64,000 nt of DNA from Antilocapra americana. Its lineage: Eukaryota; Chordata; Mammalia; Artiodactyla; Antilocapridae. Positions 1 to 12,317 of this stretch are shown piece by piece. The stretch covers positions 3,301,436-3,365,435 of the forward strand of contig ML660777.1 of the NCBI GenBank assembly GCA_007570785.1, read 5' to 3'. A program made the translations under genes and the position numbers. Under the pieces are notes generated by a model. It was not told the DNA's origin. It did not search any database and saw only the letters and a program-made list of their open reading frames with translations. Position 1 is the stretch's first letter; the number at the start of each line of letters is the position of its first letter.

Positions 1-2742
1 GAAATTCAGTTATGCATGGAAACGAATGAAAATGAAAACACAACAGCTCAAAACCTATGGGACACTGTGAAAGCAATGCTAAGGGGAAAGTTCATAGCAA
101 TACAAGCTCACCTCAGGAAACAAGAGAAAAATCAAATAAATGACCTTACTATACACCTAAAGCAACTAGAAAGGGAAGAGATGCAGAAGCCCAGGTCTAG
201 TAGAAGGAAAGAAATCTTAAAGATCAGGGCAGAAATTAATGCAAAGGAATCAAAAGTGACCATAGCAAAAATCAACCAAGCCAAAAGCTGGTTCTTTGAG
301 AAGATAAATAAAATTGACAAACCGTTAGCCAGACTCATCAAGAAACAAAGGGAGAAGAACCAAATCAACAGAAATAGAAATGAAAACGGAGAGATCACAA
401 CAGAAAACACAGAAATACAAAGGATCATAAGAGACTATTATCAGCAACTATATGCAAATAAACTGGACAATTTGGATGAAATGGACAAATTCCTAGAAAA
501 GTACAACTTTCCAAGACTAAACCAGGAAGAGATAGATAATATTAATAGACCCATCACAAGCATGGAAATTGAAACCGTAATCAGAAATCTTCCAAAAAAC
601 AAAAGCCCAGGACCAGATGGCTTCACAGCTGAATTCTACCAAAAATTTAGAGAAGAGCTAACACCTATTCTACTCAAACTCTTCCAGAAAATTGCAGAGG
701 AAGGTAAACTTCCAAACTCATTCTATGAGGCCACCATCACCCTAAATCCAAAACCCGACAAAGATGCCACAAAAAAAAAAAACTACAGGCCAATATCACT
801 GATGAACTTAGATGCAAAAATCCTCAACAAAATTCTAGCAAATAGAATCCAACAACACATCAAAAAGATCATACATCATGATCAAGTAGGCTTTATCCCA
901 GGGATGCAAGGTTTCTTCAATATTCGTAAATCAATCAATGTAATACATCACATTAACAAATTGAAAAATAAAAATCACATGATTATCTCAATAGATGCAG
1001 AGAAAGCCTTTGACAAAATTCAACATCCATTTATGATAAAAACCCTCCAAAAAGTAGAAATAGAAGGAACATACCTCAACATAATAAAAGCTATATATGA
1101 CAAACCCACAGCAAACATTATCCTCAATGGTGAAAAGCTGGAAGCATTCCCCCTGAAATCAGGAACAAGACAAGGGTGCCCACTCTCACCACTACTCTTC
1201 AACATAGTCTTGGAAGTCTTGCCCACAGCAATCAGAGCAGATAAAGAAATCAAAGGAATCCAGATTGGAAAAGAAGAAGTAAAACTCTCTCTGTTTGCAG
1301 ATGACATGATCCTCTATATTGAAAACCCTAAAGACTCTACTAGAAAATTACTAGAGCTAATCAGTGAATATAGCAAAGTTTCAGGATACAAAATCAACAC
1401 ACAGAAATCCCTGGCATTCCTATACACTAACAGTGAGAAATCAGAAAGAGAAATTATGGAAATAATTCCATTCACCATCGAAACAAAAAGAATAAAATAT
1501 TTAGGATTATTTCTACCTAAAGAATCAAAAGACTTGTATATAGAAAACTATAAAACACTGATGAAAGAAATCAAGGAGGACACAAACAGATGGAGAAAGG
1601 TGCCGTGTTCGTGGATTGGAAGAATCAATATAGTGAAAATGAGTATACTACCCAAAGCAATCTATAGATTCAATGCAATTCCTATCAAGCTACCAGAGGT
1701 CTTTTTCAAAGAATTAGAACAAATAATTTCTCAATTTGTATGGAAATACAAAAAACCTCGTATAGCCAAAGCAATCTTGAGAAAGAAGAATGGAACTGGC
1801 GGAATCAACCTACCTGACTTTAGGCTATACTACAAATGCACAGTCATTAAGACAGTATGGTACTGGCACAAAGACAGAAACATAGATCAATGGAACAGAA
1901 TAGAAAGCCCAGAGATAAATCCATGCATCTATGGACACCGTATCTTTGACAAAGGAGGCAAGAATCTACAATGGAGAAAATACAACCTCTTTAACAAGTG
2001 GTGCTGGGATAACTGGACAGCCATGTGTAAAAGAATGAAACTAGATCACTTTCTAACACCATACACAAAGATCAACTCAAAATGGATCAAAGATCTAAGC
2101 ATAAGGCCAGAAACTATAAAACTCCTAGAGGATAACATAGGCAAAACACTCTCTGCCATAACCCAAAGTGGAATACTCCATGACCCACCTCCCAGAATAT
2201 TGGAAATAAAAACACGAATAAACAAATGGGACATAATTAAAATTAAAAGCTTTTGCACAACAAAGGAAACTATAAGCAAGGTGAAAAGACAGCCTTCAGA
2301 ATGGGAGAAAATAATAGCCAATGAAACAACAGACAAACAATTAATCTCAAAAATATACAAACAACTCCTGCAGCTCCATTCTAGAAAAATAAACAACCCA
2401 ATTAAAAAGTGGGCCAAAGAACTTAACAGACATTTCTCCAAAGAAGATATAAAAATGGCTAACAAACACATGAAAAGATGCTCAACATCACTTATTATCA
2501 GAGAAATGCAAATCAAAACCACAATGAGGTACCACTTTACACCAGTCAGAATGGCTGCCATCCAAAAGTCTACAAGCAATAAATGCTGGAGAGGATGTGG
2601 AGAAAAGGGAACCCTCTTACACTGTTGGTGGGAATGCAAACTAGTACAGCCACTATGGAAAACAGTGTGGAGGTTCCTTAAAAAGCTGCAAATAGACCTG
2701 CCATATGACCCAGCAATTCCACTGCTGGGCATATACACCTAG
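1..2742 (+). CDS. L1 ORF2p, partial: reverse transcriptase and C-terminal domain
   Basis: The frame is open from base 1 through 2739, about 913 codons, without a frameshift. It encodes the L1 ORF2 protein, the endonuclease/reverse transcriptase that acts by target-primed reverse transcription. The apurinic endonuclease domain would lie upstream of the window. Counting from the ATG at 16, RT motifs include SPGPDGF near residue 200, the motif A aspartates in SIDAEKAFD near 327, [11 protein letters not shown], and the catalytic FADD at 427-430. The C-terminal Cys/His knuckle (CWRGC, then HCWWEC) starts near 857. The ATG at 16 is internal; the protein really continues from the left. A TAG at 2740-2742 ends the frame early. 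The same frame resumes to 3018 with typical L1 ORF2 C-terminal sequence, so about 90 residues are lost. Confidence 0.9.
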   Translation, partial: EIQLCMETNENENTTAQNLWDTVKAMLRGKFIAIQAHLRKQEKNQINDLTIHLKQLEREEMQKPRSSRRKEILKIRAEINAKESKVTIAKINQAKSWFFEKINKIDKPLARLIKKQREKNQINRNRNENGEITTENTEIQRIIRDYYQQLYANKLDNLDEMDKFLEKYNFPRLNQEEIDNINRPITSMEIETVIRNLPKNKSPGPDGFTAEFYQKFREELTPILLKLFQKIAEEGKLPNSFYEATITLNPKPDKDATKKKNYRPISLMNLDAKILNKILANRIQQHIKKIIHHDQVGFIPGMQGFFNIRKSINVIHHINKLKNKNHMIISIDAEKAFDKIQHPFMIKTLQKVEIEGTYLNIIKAIYDKPTANIILNGEKLEAFPLKSGTRQGCPLSPLLFNIVLEVLPTAIRADKEIKGIQIGKEEVKLSLFADDMILYIENPKDSTRKLLELISEYSKVSGYKINTQKSLAFLYTNSEKSEREIMEIIPFTIETKRIKYLGLFLPKESKDLYIENYKTLMKEIKEDTNRWRKVPCSWIGRINIVKMSILPKAIYRFNAIPIKLPEVFFKELEQIISQFVWKYKKPRIAKAILRKKNGTGGINLPDFRLYYKCTVIKTVWYWHKDRNIDQWNRIESPEINPCIYGHRIFDKGGKNLQWRKYNLFNKWCWDNWTAMCKRMKLDHFLTPYTKINSKWIKDLSIRPETIKLLEDNIGKTLSAITQSGILHDPPPRILEIKTRINKWDIIKIKSFCTTKETISKVKRQPSEWEKIIANETTDKQLISKIYKQLLQLHSRKINNPIKKWAKELNRHFSKEDIKMANKHMKRCSTSLIIREMQIKTTMRYHFTPVRMAAIQKSTSNKCWRGCGEKGTLLHCWWECKLVQPLWKTVWRFLKKLQIDLPYDPAIPLLGIYT

Positions 2743-3018
2743 GAAACCAGAATTGAAAGAGCCACGTGTACCCCAATGTTCATCGCTGCTTTATTTACAA
2801 TAGCCAGGACATGGAAGCAACCTAGATGCCCATCAACTGACGAATGGATGAGAAAGCTGTGGTATATATACACAATGGAATATTACTCAGCATTAAAAAA
2901 AAATTCATTTGAAGCAATTCTACTCAGATGGACGAAACTGGAGCCCATTATCCAGAGTGAAGTAAGTCAGAAGCAAAAACAACAATACAGTATATTAACG
3001 CATATATTTGGAATTTAG
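2743..3018 (+). pseudogene. L1 ORF2 C-terminal tail, cut off by a TAG
   Basis: In frame with the upstream ORF2 and open to the stop at 3016-3018. It encodes the usual L1 ending ([20 protein letters not shown], then WYIYTMEYYSALKKN). It is separated from the main frame only by the TAG at 2740-2742. Confidence 0.85.
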
Positions 3019-3431
3019 AAAGACGGTAACGAGAACCCAACATACGAGACAGCAAAAGGAACGCAGATGTATAGAATAGACTCGTGGACTTTGTGGATGA
3101 GGGTAAGGGTGGGATGATATGGGAGAAGGGCATTGAAGCATGTTAATTTTCATATGTCTAATCAATCACCAGCCCAGGACTGATGCTCGGGGCAGGTGCA
3201 GGGAGATTTCCCGGGGGGGGGAGGGAAGAGGGAGGGGGGTTCCGGAGGGGAAGCATATGTAAACCCATGGTGATATCATGACAATGTATGGCAAAAACAA
3301 TTAAAAAAAAAAAGTAGCCCTTAAAAATATATATATAGGAATAGAAATGATGCTAAATTCTATTACTAAGTAAATCCATACAAGGCTATATGAAGCAAAA
3401 ATAAAAATCCACTTCCAATAAAAAAAAAAAA

Positions 3432-3603
3432 AGAATCACTACCAATGTAGGAGACATGGGTTTGATCCCTGGGTTGGGAAGATCCTCCAGAGAAAGAAAT
3501 GGCAACCCACTCTAGTATTCTTACCTGGAAAATCCAATTGACAGAGGAGCCTGGCAAACTATAGCTCATGAGGTCACAAAAGAGTCAAACACAATTTAGA
3601 GAC
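3432..3603 (+). mobile_element. Bov-tA SINE, 5'-truncated
   Basis: Matches the Bov-tA pattern: accaatgtaggagacatggg, a tRNA-like B box ttgatccctggg, agaaatggcaacccactcta, then the BovB-derived tail cacaaaagagtcaaacacaa. It follows an A-run at 3420-3432. Confidence 0.85.
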
Positions 3604-3984
3604 TTTGTTTTGGTGTTTTAGTCACTAAGTCAAGTCTGAGCCTTTTTGCACCATTTTTTTAGTGACTAAACAATAACAAGTTCCATAGGTAAAGACTGGT
3701 ATGCAAATAGAGAATTATATTGTGGAGTCTCATGTTAAAGATAATGAGCTTGAAAATAAGGGCTCCCTTTCTGAAATATCATGTAAAACATTTAACACTA
3801 AGAGAGAAATAAAAAGGATTCAAATAATTAGAAATGTAAAATAATTTATCAGGGATACCTCAGTTTATTTTCCCAACTAAGGTGGCTCCAAACAATGAAA
3901 TAAATCTCTAAAAGATAGAACAAACTGAAAAAACGAAAAGCTAAGATCTCTTACATAAAACAATCACACAGTATAACTTAATGA

Positions 3985-4138
3985 GTGAAGTCTGCAGTCA
4001 CATTGTCTAGTTTCACATCCCAACTACAACACTTTTTGACAAGTTCTTTGCATCTCCATACATTAAAACAAATTATATCAGTACCTATTTTATCAGATTG
4101 TTATGACAAATAAGTTTATATATATAAAGTGATTACAG
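3985..4138 (+). mobile_element. MIR SINE, left part
   Basis: Diverged MIR-like sequence (tagtttcacatcccaactac, tcagtacctattttatcaga). Its right part resumes at 4352 after a Bov-tA insertion. Confidence 0.6.
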
Positions 4139-4351
4139 GGGCTTCCCAGTGTAACAGTGGTAAACAATCCACCTGCCAATGCAGGAGACGCAAGAGACGT
4201 GTGTTTGATCCTCGGCTCACAGAAGATACCCTGGAGAAGGAAATGGCAACCCAGTCCAGTATTTTTGCCTGTAAATTTCCATGGACAGAGGAGTCTGGCA
4301 GGCTACAATCCATGGGGTCGCAAAGAGTCGAACATGACTGAGCAACTGAGC
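4139..4351 (+). mobile_element. Bov-tA SINE inserted in a MIR
   Basis: Complete Bov-tA: ggggcttcccagtgtaacag through to gagcaactgagcactgag. The flanks taaagtgattaca (left) and caaagtgcttaga (right) look like a diverged target duplication of MIR sequence. Confidence 0.88.
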
Positions 4352-4430
4352 ACTGAGCTCATACAAAGTGCTTAGAATAGCACCTGGCATAAAGTGAGTC
4401 CTAAACAAATTTTATCACCATTATCATCAT
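4352..4430 (+). mobile_element. MIR SINE, right part
   Basis: Continues the MIR 3' region after the Bov-tA: aaagtgcttagaatagcacc, then tggcataaagtgagtcctaa. Confidence 0.6.
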
Positions 4431-4439
4431 CACCAAAAC

Positions 4440-6738
4440 AATTAAAATATAATAATATATATGCTATGCACAATTTGAGAAGCATCTTGAAGGAGGCAGT
4501 TTTAAGAACCAGGAAAGAATGATTCTTTTGTGTGATGATTAACTTGACTATGGTTAGTTAACTTACTTGATAAGAATATTATTCCAATTTGTCCAAAGTC
4601 AAAGGTTTGATTTTTATGTGGATATACTGGCTACATTCCATGACCACAAATTAAGACACTAATTCTAAGCAGTTCTATTCAATAAATTCTCCAGGTTTTT
4701 ACACGGTGACTGGCAAAAAGTGTATATTAACTAATCTAAATTCATGAATAACTTTAGAAAAATGAATCTATGAATACATTCTTTTTGAACATAGTTCAGT
4801 CATATGGTCTTAATCTATTATAAATTCTAGAACTGGAAAAATATTTAAAGATAAATCTGGAGCCAAGTCATAATTTTTATAAGCAAAAAAGACAGTCAGA
4901 GACAAAAAGTGACAAGATCACATGATTACTCTGTGGATGAGCTAGAACTCTTAGCTCATATTTTGTTTTCTCTTTGACTACATATATTCATTAAATACAA
5001 GCTTTTTAAGATCTCTGAGAACTTTCTAAAATTCTATTTGTCACAATGGTTTATTATTCCATTATAAAGAACTCAGTCCTGGTGACAGAAAGTAGACTTT
5101 GAAGGCCATTGCAAGGACTTTGCTATGAGAAAAATGAAAAGCCATTCTCAGGCATTGAGCATGTAAGATTAGAAGACATTATGTGACTTAAATTTTTAAA
5201 AGACCCCTTTGCCTTAAGAACAGATGTGGGAAGGGGCAAGGATCAATTAGTAGGTTTTTACAAAAACCCAAGGAAGGCATGATGTTGGCTTGGACTAGGA
5301 TGGTAATAGAAAGAATGGTATTAAGTTGCCAAAGTCTGGTTATGTTTTGACTGTAGCACAAACAATATTTCTTTCTGTGTTGGCTGTGAAGTGTAAGAGA
5401 AAAGAGGATTCAAGGGGAGGCAAAGGAATACAAATCTCCATTCAGGAATTTCTATTATTTTTTTCTTAACTAAATGTTTCTTGCTGCAGCCTATACCATG
5501 ATTTACTTATCTTCATCTCTATGAAAAGAGGTCAATTGCCATGTATACAATGTCTTCTCTGAAATCAGCAGCATCAAGAATTAGACCACGTATTGTGAAA
5601 GAAACTAAATAGTGGCTCCTGACCTCAAAGGAGTTTATTGTTTGGTAAGTTAAAGCCCCCTATATGGGAAGGATATATACTTGACAGCATTGCAAATGTA
5701 GCGAGCAGTTGCAACTTGGTGTTAAACTGGAACCCTTCTGGACATGTCTGCCAAAACTAGGGAACCAAGCTCATCAAATGTCATTGGCATGAGGAACATG
5801 GGAGTGTTAGGGTTAGAATTCATCATACAGGAATTGGGAGAATCAAGCTTCTGAAGGAAAGGCTAATTAGGTATGCTATAGTGTTACTTCTTGTCTTTAT
5901 TGCCAGCTCAGCTCCCTCTGGACTCATTTGGATTCATATCTCTCCCAAGGAAGGGCGCTGTGAAGAAAGAATGGAAAAAGGCTGTTTTCCACCAAATACT
6001 CTAATATATGATGGAAAGCCACTTTAATAGACCCTCATGGTATACAGTCCAGAAACTCAGAAAAGCACTGTGTGCGTTTGGAATCTCTAGGGTTCCAAGC
6101 TTTACTGGCAGTGACCGTTGTACAGGGAGGTGTCCTTAGAAGCACAGGTGCTCATTGTGATTGCAGTGTCTTTAGGATACATCAGTAGAACCCAGAAGAA
6201 GTGAGGCAGAGAAAGAGAGGAGTAAAAGAAGCAGATATCCCAGGTAGGGGACCTCATCAGGAGGAAGCACATGTGAGACTCAGAAATACCTATATGGACT
6301 CAGTTCCATTATTAGCAGGCAAGCAAGACCCAGGGAGATAAGGTAAGGGAATGAACTCTTTACACTCCAGTTACTCACTACAGAATTTGGTATAAACATA
6401 TTTCATTATCAGATAGTCTCTATACCCCCCAAAGCTCACATATCTGCATCCTTCTGTTCAAGATCTCCAGAATTCAGGTAGTGAGCTTCTCTTTGGAGAT
6501 ATTAAATGGAATGAATCCAACAATACAGACTTTTCTTCTGTTGAATATGGTAAACATGAGAATTTTTTAGAAAAACCAGCACCCTTCATAAAAGCAGTCA
6601 CTTTAAAAATCAATTTAAAAATTAAATATCTATATGCCATCTGTCCTGGTGCATATATTAAGAATGTTATTCCATGTAACATTTCAACAATGCTGCTTAC
6701 ATTCTTTTTCACTCATAAAGGAAGTAACATCCCTTCTT
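4440..6738. other. Mostly unique intron
   Basis: No gene or clear young repeat. A probable antisense MIR remnant lies at about 4862-4985. The rest, including a GA-rich stretch at 6190-6250, is unassigned. Confidence 0.5.
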
Positions 6739-6753
6739 TAGAGATGTCTTCTT

Positions 6754-6856
6754 TTTTTTTTAATTTTCTTTACTTTATTGTGTTGGTTTTGCCATACAAT
6801 GACATGGAACTGCCATGGGTTTACATATGCTCCCCCTCCAGAACCCCCCTCCCTCC
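6754..6856 (-). mobile_element. Very short antisense L1 3' end with target duplication
   Basis: Poly-T followed by the complement of the L1 3' terminus (ttttgccatacaatgacatg, gggtttacatatgctccccc). It is flanked by tagagatgtcttctt (6739-6753) and tagagatgccttctt (6857-6871), a 15-bp duplication with one mismatch. About 103 bp of L1 was inserted. Confidence 0.88.
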
Positions 6857-6989
6857 TAGAGATGCCTTCTTAAACAGCTTCACACAACTGCATCATGTCA
6901 AAAAAGCCAAAAGACACTCTGTGGCAGTGTGCCAAGTTCACCCAAATTCAATCATTTTTTTAATCTTGAATTATACTTTGACCTTGACT

Positions 6990-8010
6990 TCATAGTTCTT
7001 CATGCCTAGAGATCATTTCTTTGTTTCTTTATTCATTTAATTGTATTTCTGTCCTACCTTGTACTCAAAAGTCTTTGACAGGCTCTATGTATCTAGCTCC
7101 AGATGATAGTGAGGTTAGTTTTACTAGCATTTCAGCCATTATCACAAGGGCAGGTCACAAGGGAAACGTCCTGGGTGAGTGTCCACACCACTGCTGCCCA
7201 CTTGCCTAGAAAAGGGGGTCAGTGGTTAAGGCACTTTGGCAGGTGAGAAAAGACTGTACTCTAGCCAGAAGAGAAGATGGAGGAGAAAAAGAGATGTGGA
7301 AAAAAATGAGTGGGATAGAGTCAGAGATCAGTGGAAGCTTTCATTCTGGTACATTTAGCAGGTTCCATGGAAAAATGCATCAGTTCCGTCATGTATTCAC
7401 ATTAGGAGAAAGCAAATTAAACAGGATACCTGTTAGGTCAAAGATACTATGAAAAATATGATGATACTGAAAATCAATTACCACACAAGTACACATGGTA
7501 TAGAAAGAACACAGACTTAGGAACCCACCACCTGCAATTCCAGAAATCACATGCTTTCAGCATCACTATTTGCCACCCCATAAACATAAGAGATTATATG
7601 ACCAAGTACCAGAGTTTGGCTGCATGTCCACACCTGCATTCAGCTAGTTTTTTACATTTCAGATCTGAATATATGTATTTCCATCTTTACTATTACCCTT
7701 CATCCACCAAGACCTCATTAAGATAGCTATGCTTAGAAATACAAGACAAAAGCATTGGTGTGGTTTGGGGAGGGAGAGGCAGAAGCCCAGAAGCAAATGA
7801 AAAGAACAGTTCACCAGGACAACACATTCTAGCAACAATTTCCCGCTTTTTTCTGAAACAATCTCATCATCTTGTCATCCACTGCTCTGCTCTTCTTTAT
7901 CATGAAAATGGCAATAGCTCTCAGCGAGATTCAGGACCAAAGCACATCTCACTGTTTTGGAGTCAGAGGCTCCAGTTTAATGAGAGCAAGTACATCTGTG
8001 CCAAAGTGTG
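6990..8010. other. Unique intron left of the GRM1 exon
   Basis: No gene or repeat recognised. Short open frames at 7021-7452 and 7760-8101 look like chance frames and lack coding character. Confidence 0.45.
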
Positions 8011-8012
<2 letters not shown>

Positions 8013-8047
<35 letters not shown>

Positions 8048-8080
8048 GTGAGAGAGAGAAAGAGAGGGAAAAGAAATAGA
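8013..8080. repeat. (TG)15 microsatellite with adjacent purine tract
   Basis: (TG)15 at 8013-8042, followed by a GA-rich tract to about 8080. On the GRM1 transcript strand this reads as a C/U-rich tract and then (CA)15, starting only a few nucleotides inside the intron after the exon donor. Confidence 0.93.
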
Positions 8081-8085
8081 AATTT

Positions 8086-8362
<277 letters not shown>

Positions 8363-8841
8363 TCAAGAAACCTGACAAGACAGCACTCCTAAGCTAGGAT
8401 AAAGACTCGTTAGTCCCAGAGAACAGAGAGAACAGACTTGACAAGTAATTTGAAAATATAACTGGGACTGAAGGAAGATTGGGATGGAGTAAAGAAAATA
8501 ATCAAATGTAATCAAACTATCAACTCTGAAAGAAATAGGAAATTAATAACTTGGGTATCCACAGTAAAAATGGTTTTGAGACATAAAAGATGCTGTCCTA
8601 TTTTACAGCCATCATCACTAGGGACTGTCCCACTAGATTTTAGTGATATGGGAGAGGTCAGCACATTGGGATAGGAGGTCAACCAGCACAATGAGATGTG
8701 TTCAGTTGAGGACTTGCTTCATCTGGCTGCCAGGTTAAAAGCAGACCCTCATGCTGATAGCAAGTCCTGCCACATTTCCATGAAGAGTGAGAAGCCATGC
8801 AAATGGAGCATCTGGCCAGGCTGGAATACACAGATTAAAAA

Positions 8842-8886
8842 CCTGCTACAGGGTTCAATCAAAACTGCTACAGGGATCAATCATAA
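8842..8886. repeat. Short tandem duplication, about 22-bp unit
   Basis: ctgctacagggttcaatcaa is followed directly by ctgctacagggatcaatcat, two near-identical units in tandem next to a hairpin. Confidence 0.75.
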
Positions 8887-8930
8887 AATTCTTTCACTTT
8901 ATCAACATCCTCTGATAAAGTGAAAGAATT
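8887..8930. repeat. Perfect 18-bp inverted repeat with 8-nt loop
   Basis: Left arm AATTCTTTCACTTTATCA (8887-8904), loop acatcctc, right arm TGATAAAGTGAAAGAATT (8913-8930). No transposon family recognised. Confidence 0.9.
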
Positions 8931-9026
8931 ATGGGAGATTTGGTCTTTTGCTTTGATTTTAATTTTATAATAAAGTATACTTTAAAAGTGAGAAATAGAA
9001 ATCAATGAAATAAAATAAGTATCAGG

Positions 9027-9300
9027 ACTTCTTTCCTGGTGGTCCAGTGGTTAAGGATTTGCCTGCCAATGCAAGGGACACAGGTTTTATTCCTGATCTC
9101 AGAAGATTCCACATGCCCCTGGACAAGTAAGCTCCTGCACCACAACTACTGAAGCCCACAAGCCTAGATCTCCTGCTTCACAAGAGAAGCCACTGCAGTG
9201 AGAAGACCAGGCACCGCAACTAGAGTGTAGCCCATGCTCATCGTAACTAGAGAAAGCCTATGTATAACAATGAAGACCTAGTATAGAAATAAATAACAAA
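9027..9300 (+). mobile_element. CHR-2-type artiodactyl SINE
   Basis: tRNA-derived head (ggacttctttcctggtggtc, gtggttaaggatttgcctgc), then the CHR-type body (gagaagccactgcagtgaga, accgcaactagagtgtagcc, gtaactagagaaagcctatg), ending in an A-rich tail. It lacks the BovB tail of Bov-tA. Confidence 0.8.
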
Positions 9301-11540
9301 AACCCCCACAAAAGACAAATATCACATCATGTCAGTTCCCCATCTCTCTATTTCATGGATGAATTTAGCCCCCACCTCCTCTGTACCTCCACTCCTATCT
9401 CCAAGTTTAGGGATTTTGGTACTCATGTAAATGACCCAATATCATATCCTCACATTTTCTCAACCTCCTCTATCCAGTAACTCAGCTACTTTCATGTTCA
9501 CACTTTTAACCTTGTATTCACAAATGTTTCTAATATCTCTGAATGTGGATATCAAGCATCTCAGTCTCTGTTTTTATTCTCATCATTCAAGCACGTATAT
9601 TTTACTACCCCATCTCCAGCAATTTTTCAATCTCATATTTTATTTTGTACTCAGCTCAAAGTAACCTGTCAGTTAATACTGATCATATCCCTTAAATTTT
9701 TTTTTATTTTTGTACATTACCTGGAATTTTTTCTTATTTAATTTTCTCCTCCCCCTAGTTCCATGAGAAAATCTTGTTCTGAATAAGTCATAATTCATTT
9801 ATTCAATGATGTCATCTTAATATTTAGAATAATTCTAGACACTAAATATACAGTAAAGCTACATTTGTTGTAACAACCCAGTAGAGTAAGAGGCAAAAAT
9901 TATAAATAAGCAATGTAAACAAAATAAGTAAAAGTGGGTAATAGTATATGAAAAAAAAATCACTGAATCTCACTAATTATGAAGACAGTACACTTAAAAC
10001 AGATGCTATTTTTTCATGATACTATTTATTTATCACATTGCTAGAATTTCAAAAATTTGTGATATTCATTATTGGCAAGGCACAAATACATTCACTTTTG
10101 GTAAAAGTAGTTCAAATTTTAGTGGACAGTTTGGCAGTAGCTTTCAAATTTTTTCAAGGTAAATATCACATATCACATTTATTGCATAAAATATAGCAAG
10201 AGTTAAGTAAAAGAACTTTAAAACAATGATTCTATCCATTAAGAACTTATGATTGAAATTTCAATATCTATAAAAGTTTCATGGACATTGTTGAAACCTA
10301 ATAAGATTATCCTGTCTTTTTTAAAAGAAAGTGTTCTTGTTTCCTGTTCCATAATACTAAATTACCAAATTTAAGTTTTTGCCTCTTCTTTTAACTACCT
10401 TCAGTGGCCTCATACAGTCCAGTGAAGCCCAAATGGAAGATTGAACACATGACAAAATCCTCAGCTCCCTGGACTTTGTAAGCATATCATGGCTCAGACA
10501 AGAGGCATTGACTGATAATAAGACTGCAGCTGGCAAGTGAATGGTTCATCTGTCTGCAGCAGAGGGTGCAAGGAAGGAAGTCAGATGCCGCTTACTCACA
10601 ATAAAAGCAGGTTCAGAAATCTATGAGGTACATAGACATCACCAGCCAACTCTTTCAGCCAAAGGCACTAAAAAGGCATCATAAGATGGTGTTACAAGGG
10701 AAGCAACTCAACTGCTAGGGTCTATATTTGGACTCCGATCACAGAAAATGGTTTTACTCTTTTATCAAAACACAAGCAGACTAAATGAGCAAGACTATTC
10801 TATGCATTCAAATAAGAAAATCCTTGGTTTTCAATCTAGTAAAGGCTTTAGACATACTCTATCCAAACCCTTCAGGCTACAGCAAGGAAATTGGGCCAAG
10901 TAAAATGGCTCACCAATAGGCATGGAGCTTCTTTGTGTTAGAATTGGAACAGTCTACCTTATTCCTAAGTTACTGCTTGTTTCTCTTTTATTTTTTTTTT
11001 GACAGCTTGAAAGAATTTTTTTTGACCAACTTAATAGCAACAAGCAATTAAACATGTATGTTCTTATAATTTTTTTAACATCAGCATAGTTTAATTGCTT
11101 CTATGACATATTTGTTTCAATTTCTTTATTCACATTTTCTTGTGTGGAGGGTAGTTTTTCATTATAACAATTGATTGAGAGCTGAATATGATGTGATAGA
11201 CCATATTTAAACTGCTTATTTCTCTTATGAAGGCTGGGACTCCAAACTAGCATATTTCTATGAAAGTAATTCTAATATAATAACAAGAATAATAACTTGC
11301 ACATTTATAATTTTTATATTTTAAATATCACATTCATAAATATTACCTCATGTGTACTTGTTACATTGATGATAGTACTAGATACAAATACTATACAAAA
11401 GAGGAAGAAAATCACTTCTAGGAAACTTAAAATCACATTGCAGTACTTTTACTTAGTAGAAATGACACAATAACCTTGAATGTAAATATTTAACAGAGAT
11501 GCTATAGGTTAGGAATCAGGAAAAGCTGCCTAAAGAAAGT
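9301..11540. other. Unique AT-rich intron
   Basis: No gene, structured RNA or confident repeat seen. It contains only short homopolymer runs (for example near 9700 and 10990). Confidence 0.45.
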
Positions 11541-11589
11541 GCCTCTTGTTGGTGAGGGTATGGAGAAAAAGGAATCCTTGGACATTGTT

Positions 11590-11796
11590 ATGCATGCATA
11601 CTAAGTTGTTTCAGTCATGTCTGACTCTTTGCAACCATATGGACTGCAGCCTGCCAGGCTCCTCTGCCCATGAGATTCTCCAGGAAAGAACACTGGAGTG
11701 GGTTGCCATTCCCTTCTCCATGGGATCTTCCCAATCCAGGGATCAATCAAACCTGGGTCTCCTGCATTACAGACAGACTTTTTACCGTTTGAGTCA
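11590..11796 (-). mobile_element. Bov-tA SINE, antisense, inside old L1
   Basis: Complement of Bov-tA: tcagtcatgtctgactcttt, gactgcagcctgccaggctc, then the B-box complement. The L1 word cattgtt is repeated at both ends (11583-11589 and the right junction). Confidence 0.9.
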
Positions 11797-11895
11797 TTGT
11801 TGGCAGGGATGTAAATTGGTACAGCCATTATGGAAAACATGAAGTTCTTCAAAATTTTAAAATGGAACTACTATATGATCCAGAAATCACTCCGA

Positions 11896-12099
11896 AAGTG
11901 AAAGTTTCTCTGTCATGTCCAATTCTTTGCAATCCCATGGATTGTAGCCTGCCAGGCTCCTCTGTCCATGGAATTCTCCAGGCCAGAATACTGGAGTAGG
12001 CAGCCATTCCCTTCTCCAGGGGATCTCACCAACCCAGGGATCAAACCCAGGTCTCCTGCATTGCAGGTGGATTATTTACTGTCTGAGCCATGAGGGAAC
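11896..12099 (-). mobile_element. Bov-tA SINE, antisense, inside old L1
   Basis: Complement of Bov-tA: gcctgccaggctcctctgtc, ccaggccagaatactggagt, gggatcaaacccaggtctcc. L1 sequence resumes afterwards (actaggggtgtaaacaaagg). Confidence 0.9.
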
Positions 12100-12317
12100 T
12101 AATCCCTCTACTAGGGGTGTAAACAAAGGAAATGAAATGAGACTCTCAAATAGTGAAGATATGGAAATAGCCTAAGTGTCCATTGATGGGTGAAAGGATA
12201 AAGAAAACGTAACAATATGTCACATACACATGGAGTGGAATATTATTCATAGAACATTAGCCATAAAAATGGAATATTAGCCACAAAATGGAATATTTGT
12301 CATTAAAAATGAAGGTT

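Larger units (their letters stand above)
1..3313 (+). mobile_element. Young ruminant L1, 3' part (left end off window)
   Basis: LINE-1 containing ORF2 from downstream of the endonuclease domain, the 3' UTR with the usual G-rich stretch (3200-3250), and a terminal A run ending near 3313. It lies antisense to GRM1. The 5' end is outside the window, so full length cannot be judged. Little damage and a long open frame suggest a recent insertion. Confidence 0.93.
1..8085 (-). other. GRM1: GRM1 intron downstream of the exon (partial)
   Basis: Intron inferred from the donor at 8087; it continues beyond position 1. No further GRM1 exon (the next should start at Asp318) is recognisable here. It contains the L1, SINE, MIR and microsatellite entries listed separately. 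Confidence 0.85.

Noticed and set aside
2046..2738. 230-codon minus-strand frame rich in hydrophobic residues
   Set aside because: Antisense shadow of L1 ORF2; the same frame appears opposite ORF2 in the other L1 copies (for example 21603-22238).
1..3018. Endogenous retrovirus
   Set aside because: The RT is of L1 type with the L1 Cys-knuckle C-terminus and A tail; no LTRs. No ERV was recognised anywhere in the window.
4129..4375. Short overlapping frames on both strands
   Set aside because: These frames recur in every Bov-tA copy and reflect SINE sequence, not genes.
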